Positions 24,063 to 32,379 of a stretch of 36,000 nucleotides of DNA are shown here, piece after piece (the first letter of the stretch is position 1; each line of letters begins with the position of its first letter). The translations under genes were made by a program, and so were the position numbers. The notes below the pieces were generated by a model. It had not been told where the DNA came from, did no database searches, and worked only from the letters and a program-made list of their open reading frames with translations. Source of the stretch: Phycicoccus elongatus Lp2 (GTDB taxonomy: Bacteria > Actinomycetota > Actinomycetes > Actinomycetales > Dermatophilaceae); NCBI RefSeq assembly GCF_000367525.1, contig NZ_HF570956.1:1401183-1437182 (forward strand), written 5' to 3'.

Positions 24063-26695
24063 CGGTGTCCTTCTCGAATCGGGTTCTGCGGTTTGGTTTC
24101 CACGTTCATGGCGTATGCCGCGGGGCTGCGTCGCGCGCGCCTCCCGCCGAGCGCTGTGCTCACGCGGGAGACCACGAGCCAGGTGGCGATCCCGAGCCCG
24201 AAACTCAGCGCGAGGTTGACCAGCGGCATCGAGGTCAATCGGTAGACCTGGAAGTGCGTCAGGTAGATGTAGAGCGAGCTGCTGGCCAACACGCCGAGCG
24301 CGGGCACGACGACCCGTGGCACGGGCAGGTTGGGGAGCCAGATGAGCACGAGGATCCCGGCCGCAATCGTCCACTCGCGCACCGAGTTCCCCATGAAGCC
24401 GGGAAGTCCGACGGCGACGATGGCGACGAGGAGCAACCGTTGCCATGCCTGGCGGGCCAGGGCGGCAGACCAGCCGACGGCGAAGAGCCACAGCACGGCC
24501 GGCGCGGTGCCGCGACCGGGCGGTGACGTGAGATCGAAGACGTCGAGGCGCGCGAGCAGCCCCACGGAGGCAACGGTGGCGGCAACGGCGAAAGGCGCTG
24601 CGGCATACCACTTATGGACACGGGGGAGGGCAAGGAACCCGGTGACGGCCACGAGGATCCAGACGAGCGCCTCGATGAACCACAGGCGCCAGTGACTGGT
24701 CCACGTGGCGGGGCCGGTGATCCAGTTGACGAGGAAGAGGTTGCCGACCGAGTAGGTGCCGGCGAGAAGGCCGACGACGCCGACCCAGATTGCCGTTGGC
24801 ACGGCGATCTTGGCGATCGTGGCAGCGACGGCACGGGTGCGTTCGCGAGCAGTCGGGAGCGCACCGGCGAACCGGGCGAAGTTGAAGCCGCCCACGGCCA
24901 ACAGGATGTGGGCGCCCCCGAGGAGCGTCGCCACCTTGGTGTGGCCGGCCACGATCGCCGTGATCGCGAGTGCCCTCAGCACGACGGTGGTGTCGAGGCA
25001 CGCCCATCGTGATCGCCCACTGTGCGCTGCGACCGGGTCGTCCTCGGCCAAGGACGCCAGCTCGATCAGGGTGCGGCTCGGCCAGTCGGCCGGGAGCGTG
25101 CCGATGGCCTCCTCCAGGTGCACCGCCACCTCGACATAGGACAGCGAGTCCCCATGCAGGCCGACGAAGGTGTCCGTGACGTCGGCGTCGGGTCGGCCAA
25201 GGCAGGTGCGATAGATGTCGACGAGGTGATCGAGGGTGGTCGTGGGGGCGCCGTTGTCGGACTCCAGCAGCCCCTCGTGCACCTGCTGCGCTGCCTTCCG
25301 GTCGATCTTGCCGGCATCGGTGCGGGGCAGCCCATCGTCCGTGACCGCCACATGGATCCGATGTGCCGGCAGGCCACTCGCGGCCGAGGCGATCGACAGA
25401 CCATCGGCCTCGAGGTCACGGTTGCGCTCGACGGAGCCCGCGCTCGAGACGAGCACATCGACATGCTCGTCGCTGCCGCCGACCCAGGAAGCCAGACCAG
25501 CATTCGACAGAGCGCGCTCGATGGCGCCGGTGTCGATGCGTAGACCGGCGATCTTGAGGAAGCCGGAGCGGCGGCCGACGATCTCGACCCGGCCGTCCGC
25601 ATCCAGCCGCCCGAGATCCCCGGTCGCGAGAGCGGGGACGGTGCGCCCGCGCGCCAGGTCGGCCGGCGACTCGGCATACCCCAGCATGACGTTGTCGCCG
25701 TGGAAGACGAGGTCACCGACCTCGCCGACCTGCGCTGGGCGCCCGTCGACCAAGACCTCGAAGGCCCCGCTGCCGACCGCGCGACCGGAGCAGTGCGGGT
25801 GGGTCAACACGTCTGCTCCGGAGGCGATCGCCATCCGGGCACACGCCTCGGTCTGCCCATACATGACGCGCAGTTCCCAGCCGTCGCGGCGACCCTGTTC
25901 GGCGAGTGCCCGCGCGCGATCCGCACCCAGGCCGCCGCCGGCCTGGGCCACCTGGCGCAGCGTGGACAGGTCCGCCAGGCGGTGCCCGCTCGCGGCGATC
26001 AGGTCGAAGGAATGCGGCACGGTGGACAAGGACGTGACGCCTTCGGACTCCAGCAGGGCCCACAGGTGGTCGTCGACGAGGGACCGGTCGGTCAGGACGA
26101 TCGAGGCGCCCGCGGCCAGGTGGGAGTGCAGCACCGACAGCCCGTAGCAGTAGTGCAGCGGCAGCGTCGTTGCCGCGACATCGCTCGCTCGGATGCCGAG
26201 ACCGGAGACGATGTCGTCGGTGTTCGCGTCGACGGCGGCGTGCGACAGCCGGACCAGCTTGGGGGATCCGGTCGATCCTGATGTCGAGAGCAGCAGGGCC
26301 AGATCAGGATGCAACTCGTGCGCGGCTTCGATGCGCCGGTGCGTGACCGACCACCGGCCATCCCGGTGCCCGCCGACGCTGTCAGGGTCGTGCACGTCGA
26401 CGATCTGCCCCGACCGACCGGGTGCCGCGACGATGACGGCATGCCCGGCGAGCAATGCCCCCAGGTGGTCGACGATGGCGTCCACGTCAGGGGTGAGCTC
26501 GATCAGCACGAGCCGCCGACCGCCATTCACCTGGCCCCAGCGGGAGGCGGAGTCGGCCACGCGTGCCGCGAGCGCGGCATACGAGATGGTCGTGGTCCCC
26601 GTGTGGAGTGCGGGGGAGTACCCATGGGTCGACAGTTGACGCACGAAGCCCACGGCGGCGGGCGCGGCCGGGTGCAGTGGAAGGGTCGTCGTCAT
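24059..26695 (-). CDS. Adenylation - carrier protein - membrane acyltransferase fusion, iron-regulated
   Basis: An 878-residue protein with three parts. Residues 30-470 are an AMP-forming adenylation domain: LLLSTSGSTGSPKL (134-147), MYGQTEAC (278-285), ATGDLGRLDADGRVEIVGRR (357-376), and the catalytic lysine region RTDAGKIDRKA (458-468). Residues 485-555 are a carrier domain with GLHGDSL; S517 would take phosphopantetheine. Residues 570-850 hold about ten membrane helices like acyltransferase-3 proteins: LRALAITAIVAGH, SHWRLWFIEALVW and SLYIYLTHFQVYRL match its TM1, WxLW and late motifs. The protein could activate an acid, hold it as a thioester, then pass it across or within the membrane, as DltA, DltC and DltB do together. 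Start ATG 26695 lies four bases from the iron box. Substrate and product are unknown. Confidence 0.88.
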   Translation of the reverse strand: MTTTLPLHPAAPAAVGFVRQLSTHGYSPALHTGTTTISYAALAARVADSASRWGQVNGGRRLVLIELTPDVDAIVDHLGALLAGHAVIVAAPGRSGQIVDVHDPDSVGGHRDGRWSVTHRRIEAAHELHPDLALLLSTSGSTGSPKLVRLSHAAVDANTDDIVSGLGIRASDVAATTLPLHYCYGLSVLHSHLAAGASIVLTDRSLVDDHLWALLESEGVTSLSTVPHSFDLIAASGHRLADLSTLRQVAQAGGGLGADRARALAEQGRRDGWELRVMYGQTEACARMAIASGADVLTHPHCSGRAVGSGAFEVLVDGRPAQVGEVGDLVFHGDNVMLGYAESPADLARGRTVPALATGDLGRLDADGRVEIVGRRSGFLKIAGLRIDTGAIERALSNAGLASWVGGSDEHVDVLVSSAGSVERNRDLEADGLSIASAASGLPAHRIHVAVTDDGLPRTDAGKIDRKAAQQVHEGLLESDNGAPTTTLDHLVDIYRTCLGRPDADVTDTFVGLHGDSLSYVEVAVHLEEAIGTLPADWPSRTLIELASLAEDDPVAAHSGRSRWACLDTTVVLRALAITAIVAGHTKVATLLGGAHILLAVGGFNFARFAGALPTARERTRAVAATIAKIAVPTAIWVGVVGLLAGTYSVGNLFLVNWITGPATWTSHWRLWFIEALVWILVAVTGFLALPRVHKWYAAAPFAVAATVASVGLLARLDVFDLTSPPGRGTAPAVLWLFAVGWSAALARQAWQRLLLVAIVAVGLPGFMGNSVREWTIAAGILVLIWLPNLPVPRVVVPALGVLASSSLYIYLTHFQVYRLTSMPLVNLALSFGLGIATWLVVSRVSTALGGRRARRSPAAYAMNVETKPQNPIREGHR

Positions 26696-26698
26696 GGC

Positions 26699-26717
26699 AA
26701 AGGTAAGGCTAACCTCA
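26699..26717 (-). promoter_or_regulatory. DtxR/IdeR iron box
   Basis: AAAGGTAAGGCTAACCTCA on the plus strand matches 15 of 19 positions of the DtxR/IdeR consensus TTAGGTTAGGCTAACCTAA, with the GGCTAACCT core intact. It ends four bases from the ATG of the adenylation fusion gene, so a repressor bound here would cover the promoter or start. The four minus-strand genes behind it should therefore be switched on by iron shortage. Confidence 0.85.
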
Positions 26718-26819
26718 CCTTCACCGGTGGTGGAATCCGGGTCCAGCCAGAGGAACGCCCGATCCACAGTGTGGACACCCGGTCGAGTCCGCCATCACCT
26801 TTGGCAGAGTGAGCCCGTG

Positions 26820-26861
26820 ATGCCGATGTATGCCGCCACCGCGGCCCTCATTATCGAATAG
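26820..26861 (+). CDS. Candidate 13-residue leader peptide upstream of cimA
   Basis: A short frame MPMYAATAALIIE ends in Leu-Ile-Ile (CTC ATT ATC) two codons before TAG, just where a stalled ribosome would overlap the following hairpin. cimA belongs to isoleucine synthesis, so isoleucine codons fit attenuation. There is no strong ribosome site, and a GTG just upstream is out of frame. Confidence 0.5.
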   Translation: MPMYAATAALIIE

Positions 26862-26914
26862 CGCGACGAGCACTCCTCGTCGCGCAGACCTCCCACACCC
26901 CGGGGGGTCTTTTT
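26861..26914 (+). terminator. Tandem hairpins: pause hairpin and intrinsic terminator (attenuator)
   Basis: Hairpin 1 pairs GCGCGACGAG (26861-26870) with CTCGTCGCGC (26876-26885). Hairpin 2 pairs AGACCTCCC (26886-26894) with GGGGGGTCT (26902-26910), followed by a T-run to 26914, a textbook intrinsic terminator on the plus strand. The flanking genes are divergent, so no gene ends here; the terminator must act on the leader transcript of cimA. I could not find a clear antiterminator pairing. Confidence 0.75.
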
Positions 26915-26998
26915 GTTGGTCGGGGCACCCCCACGAAGGGTGGACCGGCGAGCGGCGGGGAACGATGTGAGCACCAGCGTCACATGCAGGAGAGCACG

Positions 26999-28651
26999 AT
27001 GGAACGACCACGACGAGACGACCGACGAGGCGACAAGATGACCGACCTGCACGTCTACGACACCACGCTGCGTGATGGCGCGCAGCAGGAGGGGCTCAAC
27101 CTCTCCGTCACGGACAAGTTGGCCATCGCGCGCCACCTCGACGACCTCGGCGTGGGATTCATCGAGGGCGGCTGGCCCGGCGCCAATCCCAAGGACACCG
27201 AGTTCTTCGCCCGCGCGGCGCGAGAGCTCGATCTGCGGAACGCGACCTTGGCGGCCTTCGGTGCGACGCGGCGTGCCGGTGGCGCCGCGTCCACCGACCC
27301 CTTGGTCCGCGCGCTCGTCGCCAGCCAGGCGTCCGTGGTGACGCTCGTCGCGAAGTCCCACACGGGCCACGTCGAGCGGGCCCTGCGGACGACGCTCGCC
27401 GAGAACCTCGAGATGATCCGCGACACCGTCTCCTTCCTCGTCGGGGAGGGGCGGCGCGTCTTCCTCGATGCGGAGCACTTCTTCGATGGGTATGCCGTGG
27501 ACCGCGCCTACGCCCTCGAAGCGCTGCGCGCGGGCGTCGAGTCGGGCGCGGAGGTGCTCGCCCTGTGCGACACCAATGGCGGAATGCTGCCCTCGCAGGT
27601 CGCCGATGTCGTCCACGACGTGGTCTCGACCCTCGGTCTGGCCGACAATGCCGAGTCACGCGTGGGGATCCACTGCCACAACGACACCGGCTGCGCGGTC
27701 GCCAACTCGATGGCGGCCGTCGATGCCGGTGCCCGACATGTCCAGGGAACGGTCAACGGTTACGGCGAGCGCACCGGCAATGCCGACCTGGTCACCGTCG
27801 TCGCCAACCTCCAACTCAAGAAGGGGCTGGAGGTCATCGACGGACATCGCCTCGCCGAGGCGACCCGGATCAGCCACGCGATCAGCGAGGTCACCAACGT
27901 CCCGCCCTACTCCCGCCAGCCCTACACCGGTGCCAGCGCCTTCGCGCACAAGGCCGGTCTCCACGCCTCGGCGATCAAGGTCGACCCCGATCTCTACCAG
28001 CACCTGGACCCCAAGGGCGTCGGCAACGACATGCGCATGCTGGTGTCCGACATGGCCGGTCGGGCCTCGATCGAACTCAAGGCCCGCGAACTCGGCTTCG
28101 ACCTCGACGCCTCCGACGCCGACGACAGTGCGCTCATGCAGCGCGTGCTCTCGTCGGTCAAGGAGAAGGAGTTGCGCGGCTACACCTTCGATGCGGCCGA
28201 CGCCTCCTTCGAGTTGCTCCTGCGCCACGAGCTCGACGGCTCGTTGCCGGAGTTCTTCACCGTCGAGTCCTGGCGCGTCATCACCGACGCGCGCGGCGAG
28301 GCCGATGCCCTCTCCGAGGCGACGGTCAAGATCGTTGCCGGCGACCGGCGGCACGTCCGCACCGGCGAGGGCAACGGTCCGGTCAACGCTCTCGACCAGG
28401 CGCTCCGGTCGGCCCTGGCCAAGGCCTACCCGGAGATCGAGCACCTCGAGCTCGTCGACTACAAGGTGCGCATCCTCGACGCCGCACACGGCACCGACGC
28501 CGTGACGCGCGTGCTCATCGAGACCACGGACGGCACGACGACGTGGACGACGATCGGTGTCGCTGCCAACATCCTTGAGGCGAGTTGGCAGGCCCTCATC
28601 GAGTCGGTGACCTATGGGCTCATCCGGGCGGGCGTCCCGCCACTCACCTGA
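26999..28651 (+). CDS. cimA: Citramalate synthase / 2-isopropylmalate-synthase-like
   Basis: A 550-residue HMG-CoA-lyase-like Claisen-condensing enzyme that joins pyruvate and acetyl-CoA to citramalate, opening the threonine-independent route to isoleucine. LHVYDTTLRDGAQQEGLNLS carries the metal-binding aspartate and arginine; FIEGGWPGANPKDTEFF, GIHCHNDTGCAVANS and GYGERTGNADL are typical of CimA, followed by the LeuA-type allosteric domain. ATG 26999 is preferred because AGGAG at 26988-26992 lies six bases upstream; ATG 27038 (MTDLHVYD) is the alternative and has only GAGG. It is preceded by the attenuator-like leader and overlaps the convergent glycosylase gene by 40 bases. Confidence 0.93.
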   Translation: MERPRRDDRRGDKMTDLHVYDTTLRDGAQQEGLNLSVTDKLAIARHLDDLGVGFIEGGWPGANPKDTEFFARAARELDLRNATLAAFGATRRAGGAASTDPLVRALVASQASVVTLVAKSHTGHVERALRTTLAENLEMIRDTVSFLVGEGRRVFLDAEHFFDGYAVDRAYALEALRAGVESGAEVLALCDTNGGMLPSQVADVVHDVVSTLGLADNAESRVGIHCHNDTGCAVANSMAAVDAGARHVQGTVNGYGERTGNADLVTVVANLQLKKGLEVIDGHRLAEATRISHAISEVTNVPPYSRQPYTGASAFAHKAGLHASAIKVDPDLYQHLDPKGVGNDMRMLVSDMAGRASIELKARELGFDLDASDADDSALMQRVLSSVKEKELRGYTFDAADASFELLLRHELDGSLPEFFTVESWRVITDARGEADALSEATVKIVAGDRRHVRTGEGNGPVNALDQALRSALAKAYPEIEHLELVDYKVRILDAAHGTDAVTRVLIETTDGTTTWTTIGVAANILEASWQALIESVTYGLIRAGVPPLT

Positions 28652-29505
28652 GCCAACACGCCGAGCAGGCGTGTGCGCAGGGCGTTGGAGCGTTCGGCGA
28701 AGTCGCGCTGTCGACTGACGTACTCCGCCTTGCCCTCCGGTGTCTCGATGCGCACCGGCTCGAGGCCCAGGCCCGTCAGGTCGTAGGGGCTGGCCTGCAT
28801 GTCGAGCCGCCGTATCTCACGGGCCAGATCGAAGGCATCGAGGGTCAGGCCGCTCGGCACGACCGGTTCGAGCTTGACGCACCACTTGTAGACATCCATG
28901 CCGGCGTGCAGGCAGCCCGGCTGCTCGTGGGCGACCTGCGTCTCGCGAGTCGGTTGCAGCGTGTTGAGCGGTGCCGCGGTCGGCGTGAAGAAGCGGAAGG
29001 CATCGAAGTGGCTGCACCTGATCGTGTGGGCTCGGGTCACCTCGTCGGTTCCCTCGGCCCCGAGGCGCAGTGGCCAGTTCTCATGGCGCACACCGTTTTC
29101 CGGTAGGCCGTGGACCATCGCCCACTCATGGAGCCCGAAACAGCCCAAGGTTGCGGGCCGCGACAGCGTGGCTTCCAGCAGGCCCCGCACGAACTCCACG
29201 GTTCGTCCCCGCGCTTCGAGGAAGCCCGCCCGGTCGAGGGCGACCACGTCACCGAGGGTGACGTAGTGGCGCCAGCCTGCCCGCGGCATACGGGAGGCGC
29301 CGGCGAGCCCGACCCCGGGGCCCGGGTGCCAGCGCGCGAGGCGACCGGGGGTGAGGGCGTAGTACTCGAAGAGGAAGTCCTCGACCGCGTGCTTCTCGCC
29401 GCGGTCACGACGCAAGAGGTGGGCTCGGGTGCGATCCTCGACGGCTGCCCGATGCGCCTGCATGAGCGGCTCCCACTCGTCGCGGTCGAGGACGGTGGTG
29501 GGCAC
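28612..29505 (-). CDS. 3-methyladenine DNA glycosylase-like protein
   Basis: A 297-residue protein of the actinobacterial family annotated as 3-methyladenine DNA glycosylase; I recognise EKHAVEDFLFEYYALTPGRL, LARWHPGPGVGL and the CLHAGMDVYKWCVKLEP block. Experimental proof of glycosylase activity for this family is not known to me. GTG 29505 is chosen because TACCGT (29512-29517) lies six bases upstream and the conserved part starts soon after; there is no ribosome site, so the message is probably leaderless. It is divergent from the FAH gene with only 36 bases between, and its 3' end overlaps cimA. Confidence 0.78.
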   Translation of the reverse strand: MPTTVLDRDEWEPLMQAHRAAVEDRTRAHLLRRDRGEKHAVEDFLFEYYALTPGRLARWHPGPGVGLAGASRMPRAGWRHYVTLGDVVALDRAGFLEARGRTVEFVRGLLEATLSRPATLGCFGLHEWAMVHGLPENGVRHENWPLRLGAEGTDEVTRAHTIRCSHFDAFRFFTPTAAPLNTLQPTRETQVAHEQPGCLHAGMDVYKWCVKLEPVVPSGLTLDAFDLAREIRRLDMQASPYDLTGLGLEPVRIETPEGKAEYVSRQRDFAERSNALRTRLLGVLAQVSGGTPARMSP

Positions 29506-29511
29506 CCACCC

Positions 29512-29535
29512 ACGGTAGGCGAGCAGCCCTAGGCT
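29512..29535. promoter_or_regulatory. Divergent leaderless -10 elements
   Basis: TACCGT on the minus strand (29512-29517) and TAGGCT on the plus strand (29530-29535) each lie six bases before a start codon (GTG 29505 and ATG 29542). The 36-bp gap is too short for two independent full promoters, so the -35 regions must lie in the opposite genes. Confidence 0.5.
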
Positions 29536-29541
29536 GGGTGC

Positions 29542-30312
29542 ATGCGCATTGCTCGATTCACGACCGGCGACGACCCCATCTACGGCCTGGTGGACGGGGC
29601 CGGCGAGAAGATCGCCGAGATCACCGGCGACCCGCTCTACACCCGGATCGAGTTGACCGGCCGGACGTATGCCGTGGACGACGTGCGGCTCCTCGCGCCG
29701 GTGATTCCTCGGAGCAAGGTCATCGGGATCGGCAAGAACTACCACGACCACGCCAAGGAGATGGGTGGGGAGGCACCGACCGAGCCGCTGATGTTCCTCA
29801 TCCCCAACACGGCCGTCGTCGGGCCGGGCGACCCGGTGGTCATGCCCTCGCAGTCGAGCAATGTCCACTACGAGGGCGAACTGGCCGTCGTCATCGGTCG
29901 GATGTGCAAGGACGTCGAACCCGAGGATGCGCTGAAGGTCGTCTTCGGCTACACCTGCGCCAACGACGTCACCGCCCGGGACCTGCAGAAGTCCGACGGG
30001 CAGTGGTCGCGCGCCAAGGGCTTCGACACCTTCTGCCCACTCGGGCCGTGGATCGAGACCGACCTCGACCCGATGGACCAACCCCTCGTCACGCGCCTGG
30101 ACGGCGAGATCGTCCAGGACGGGCACACCAGCGACATGGTCCACGGCGTGGCCGAGCTCATCTCGCACGCCTCAAAGGCCTTCACGCTCCTTCCCGGGGA
30201 CGTCATCCTCACCGGGACGCCGGCAGGGGTCGGGCCGGTCGAGGTCGGCCAGCGGGTCGACGTCGAGATCGGCGACATCGGCCTCCTGAGCAACCCCTTC
30301 GTGCGTCCCTGA
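29542..30312 (+). CDS. Fumarylacetoacetate hydrolase family protein
   Basis: A 256-residue FAH-superfamily protein; members hydrolyse or decarboxylate 2-oxo acids with a carbon-carbon bond next to a carbonyl, using Mg or Mn. GIGKNYHDHAKEMG, the metal-ligand segment NVHYEGELAVVIGR, GYTCANDVTARDLQ, and the terminal PGDVILTGTPAGVGPV are hallmark motifs. The position next to gltX is conserved in many actinobacteria, but the substrate is not established. ATG 29542 has TAGGCT six bases upstream and no ribosome site, so the message is probably leaderless. Confidence 0.9.
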   Translation: MRIARFTTGDDPIYGLVDGAGEKIAEITGDPLYTRIELTGRTYAVDDVRLLAPVIPRSKVIGIGKNYHDHAKEMGGEAPTEPLMFLIPNTAVVGPGDPVVMPSQSSNVHYEGELAVVIGRMCKDVEPEDALKVVFGYTCANDVTARDLQKSDGQWSRAKGFDTFCPLGPWIETDLDPMDQPLVTRLDGEIVQDGHTSDMVHGVAELISHASKAFTLLPGDVILTGTPAGVGPVEVGQRVDVEIGDIGLLSNPFVRP

Positions 30313-30326
30313 GGGCCCGTCGGCAC

Positions 30327-30372
30327 TGACTGTCGGGGAGATGGGGTCAGGACCCCACCAACCCGACAGTCA
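30327..30372 (+). terminator. Nested hairpin between FAH gene and gltX
   Basis: TGACTGTCGGG (30327-30337) pairs with CCCGACAGTCA (30362-30372), and inside it TGGGGTC (30342-30348) pairs with GACCCCA (30351-30357). There is no T-tract. It separates two same-strand genes and probably limits read-through into gltX, which has its own TAGAAT at 30396-30401. Confidence 0.6.
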
Positions 30373-30410
30373 ACCGTCACGCGGCTGCCGAACCCTAGAA
30401 TCGGCTCACC

Positions 30411-31961
30411 ATGAGTGAGCGCACCCTGCCCGAGATCCCCACCGTCGCCGACCTGCCCGGAAAGGTGCGGCTGCGGGTCGCGCCTTCGCCCACCGGAGAC
30501 CCCCATGTGGGCACCGCCTACATGTCGCTGTTCAACCTCGCCTTCGCCCGTCAGCAGGGCGGCCGGTTCCTGCTGCGGATCGAGGACACCGACCGGGCAC
30601 GCTTTCGTGCCGACTCCGAGCAGCAGGTCTTCGACACCCTTGAGTGGCTCGGGCTGACCTGGGATGAAGGTCCCGACAAGGGTGGCCCGTGCGCTCCCTA
30701 CCGCCAGAGCGAGCGGCTCGACACCTATCGCCCCTATGTCGACCGGCTGCTCGCCGAGAGCAAGGCCTATGAGTGCTGGTGCTCGACAGAACGCCTCACG
30801 CAGATGCGCGAGATCCAGCAGAAGACCAAGCAGCCGACCGGTTATGACCGGCTCTGCCTCGGCAAGACCCGCGAGGAGCGGGCCGCGCTGCCCGGGTTCT
30901 CGGAGACGCCGGTCGTGCGCATGCTCATTCCCGACGACGTCGAGCTCGAGTTCGACGACCTCATCCGCGGACGGGTCTCGGCGCCTCGACCCGATGATCA
31001 GGTCATCCTCAAGGCCGACGGGTTCCCGACCTATCACCTGGCCGTCGTCGTGGACGACCACGAGATGGGGATCACGCACGTCGTGCGGGGCGAGGAGTGG
31101 ATCTCCTCGACGCCCAAGCACATCCTGCTCTACCGCTGGTTCGGCCTGGAGCCGCCGCAGTGGGCGCACATGCCCTTGCTGCGCAACACCGACAAGTCCA
31201 AGATCTCCAAGCGGAAGAACCCTGCCGCGCGGTTGACCTGGTTCCGGGAGCAGGGCTACCTGCCCGAGGCGCTCGTGAACTTCCTTGCCCTGCTGGCGTA
31301 TCCGCCGGCCACCAACGAGGACGGCACGGACCGCGAGGTCTTCTCCTTCGATGAGTTCAGCGCGGGCTTCGACTGGCGCAAGGTCAACCCGGTCGGACCG
31401 ATCTTCGACCTCAAGAAGCTGGACTGGCTCAACGGTGTCTACATTCGAGGCCTGTCGGTCGGTGAGCTGGCCTCACGACTGCTGCCCTTCCTCGTCGACG
31501 ACGGCATCGTCGGCGACAACCCGAGTCTGGGCGAGTTGGCCCGGCTCAAGGCGGTCACGGCGTTGGTCCAGACCCGCATGGCACACCTGTCCGAGGCGCC
31601 GCCCCTGGTGCGTCCCTTCTTCGTCCCGGACGATGCGCTGGAGATCGCCGAGGACGCCCGAGCGGCTCTGGGTGACAACGCGGCCGAGGTGATCGAGGCC
31701 GCGGGCCGGGCGTTGGGCGACATCGACGACCATGGCACCAGTGTGCTCGGGTCCGACAGCGGCTGGACGGCCGAGGCGATCGAGACGGCCTTGCGCACCG
31801 CGATTGTCGACGGCCTGGGCATCAAGCCGAAGTTCGCCTTCGGTCCGCTGCGGACCGCCGTCTCGGGGGCACGCATCAGCCCGCCGCTCTTCGAGTCGAT
31901 GGAGATCCTCGGCAAGACCTCGACGCTCAATCGCCTGGCGGCCTTGTTGGCCACGCTGTAG
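30411..31961 (+). CDS. gltX: Glutamyl-tRNA synthetase
   Basis: A 516-residue class I synthetase that charges tRNA-Glu. The HIGH-type motif is PSPTGDPHVGT, the KMSKS-type motif is DKSKISKRKNP, and TDRARF, FPTYHLAVVVDDHEMGITHVVRGEEW are the usual catalytic-core segments. The C-terminal third is the helical anticodon-binding region. In bacteria without GlnRS this enzyme also charges tRNA-Gln with glutamate, which GatCAB then amidates; whether it does so here cannot be told from sequence. TAGAAT lies nine bases before ATG 30411, giving a leader of only a few bases. Both possible tRNA substrates are encoded just downstream. Confidence 0.97.
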   Translation: MSERTLPEIPTVADLPGKVRLRVAPSPTGDPHVGTAYMSLFNLAFARQQGGRFLLRIEDTDRARFRADSEQQVFDTLEWLGLTWDEGPDKGGPCAPYRQSERLDTYRPYVDRLLAESKAYECWCSTERLTQMREIQQKTKQPTGYDRLCLGKTREERAALPGFSETPVVRMLIPDDVELEFDDLIRGRVSAPRPDDQVILKADGFPTYHLAVVVDDHEMGITHVVRGEEWISSTPKHILLYRWFGLEPPQWAHMPLLRNTDKSKISKRKNPAARLTWFREQGYLPEALVNFLALLAYPPATNEDGTDREVFSFDEFSAGFDWRKVNPVGPIFDLKKLDWLNGVYIRGLSVGELASRLLPFLVDDGIVGDNPSLGELARLKAVTALVQTRMAHLSEAPPLVRPFFVPDDALEIAEDARAALGDNAAEVIEAAGRALGDIDDHGTSVLGSDSGWTAEAIETALRTAIVDGLGIKPKFAFGPLRTAVSGARISPPLFESMEILGKTSTLNRLAALLATL

Positions 31962-31988
31962 ATGACGCTGCGGATCTCGGTCGGCGAT

Positions 31989-32017
31989 TTGGGGCCGCAC
32001 AGGGGGACGGGTAGTAT
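31989..32017 (+). promoter_or_regulatory. Promoter for the tRNA genes
   Basis: TTGGGG (31989-31994), a 17-bp spacer and TAGTAT (32012-32017) form a plausible vegetative promoter about 48 bases upstream of the tRNA-Gln gene and just after the gltX stop. Confidence 0.5.
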
Positions 32018-32064
32018 CTTCCCTCGGTTCGCCCGACGGTTCCTGACCGGACGGCATACCCCCT

Positions 32065-32136
32065 TGGGGTATAGTGTAATTGGCAACACTAGTGATTCTG
32101 GTTCACTCATTCTAGGTTCGAGTCCTGGTACCCCAG
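32065..32136 (+). tRNA. tRNA-Gln (CTG)
   Basis: Acceptor arms TGGGGTA and TACCCCA pair perfectly. The anticodon stem AGTGA/TCACT encloses TTCTGGT, giving anticodon CTG, and the T arm has TTCGAGT. The discriminator is G136 and the next three bases are CCA, so the tail may be encoded. Length is 72 bases, usual for bacterial tRNA-Gln. Confidence 0.93.
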
Positions 32137-32224
32137 CCAGTCGATCCGGCTCCGGCCGGACCGATTTCGGAGAATCCTGCACCGACAGGTAAGGTTCCTC
32201 CGGTCCGCAAGGACACCTGCTAGA

Positions 32225-32297
32225 GGCCCCGTTGTGTAGCGGCCTAGCACGCCGCCCTCTCAAGGCGGTAGCGCGGGTTCGAATCCCGTCGGGGCTA
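32225..32297 (+). tRNA. tRNA-Glu (CTC)
   Basis: The acceptor GGCCCCG pairs with CGGGGCT (one G-T pair). The anticodon stem CCGCC/GGCGG encloses CTCTCAA, giving anticodon CTC, and the T arm is GCGGG-TTCGAAT-CCCGT. The sequence after the discriminator A is CAA, so no CCA tail is encoded, unlike the tRNA-Gln gene. Confidence 0.95.
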
Positions 32298-32298
32298 C

Positions 32299-32342
32299 AA
32301 CGAGGAAAACGGCATCCACGTCGTGGGTGCCGTTTCCTCGTT
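32299..32342. terminator. Hairpin after the tRNA genes, likely bidirectional
   Basis: AACGAGGAAAACGGCATCCAC (from 32299) pairs with the arm ending at 32342 over about 20 bp, with one bulged A and one G-T pair. It begins two bases after tRNA-Glu and lies 37 bases past the stop of the minus-strand IclR gene, so it can end both transcripts. Confidence 0.75.
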
Positions 32343-32379
32343 GCCGCCCCCCACGTCGTGGTGGCTGTATGCCGGCCGG

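Noticed and set aside
26886-26914. T-box or other known riboswitch before cimA
   Set aside because: No T-box sequence or conserved aptamer core was found; a peptide-plus-terminator leader is the simpler reading.
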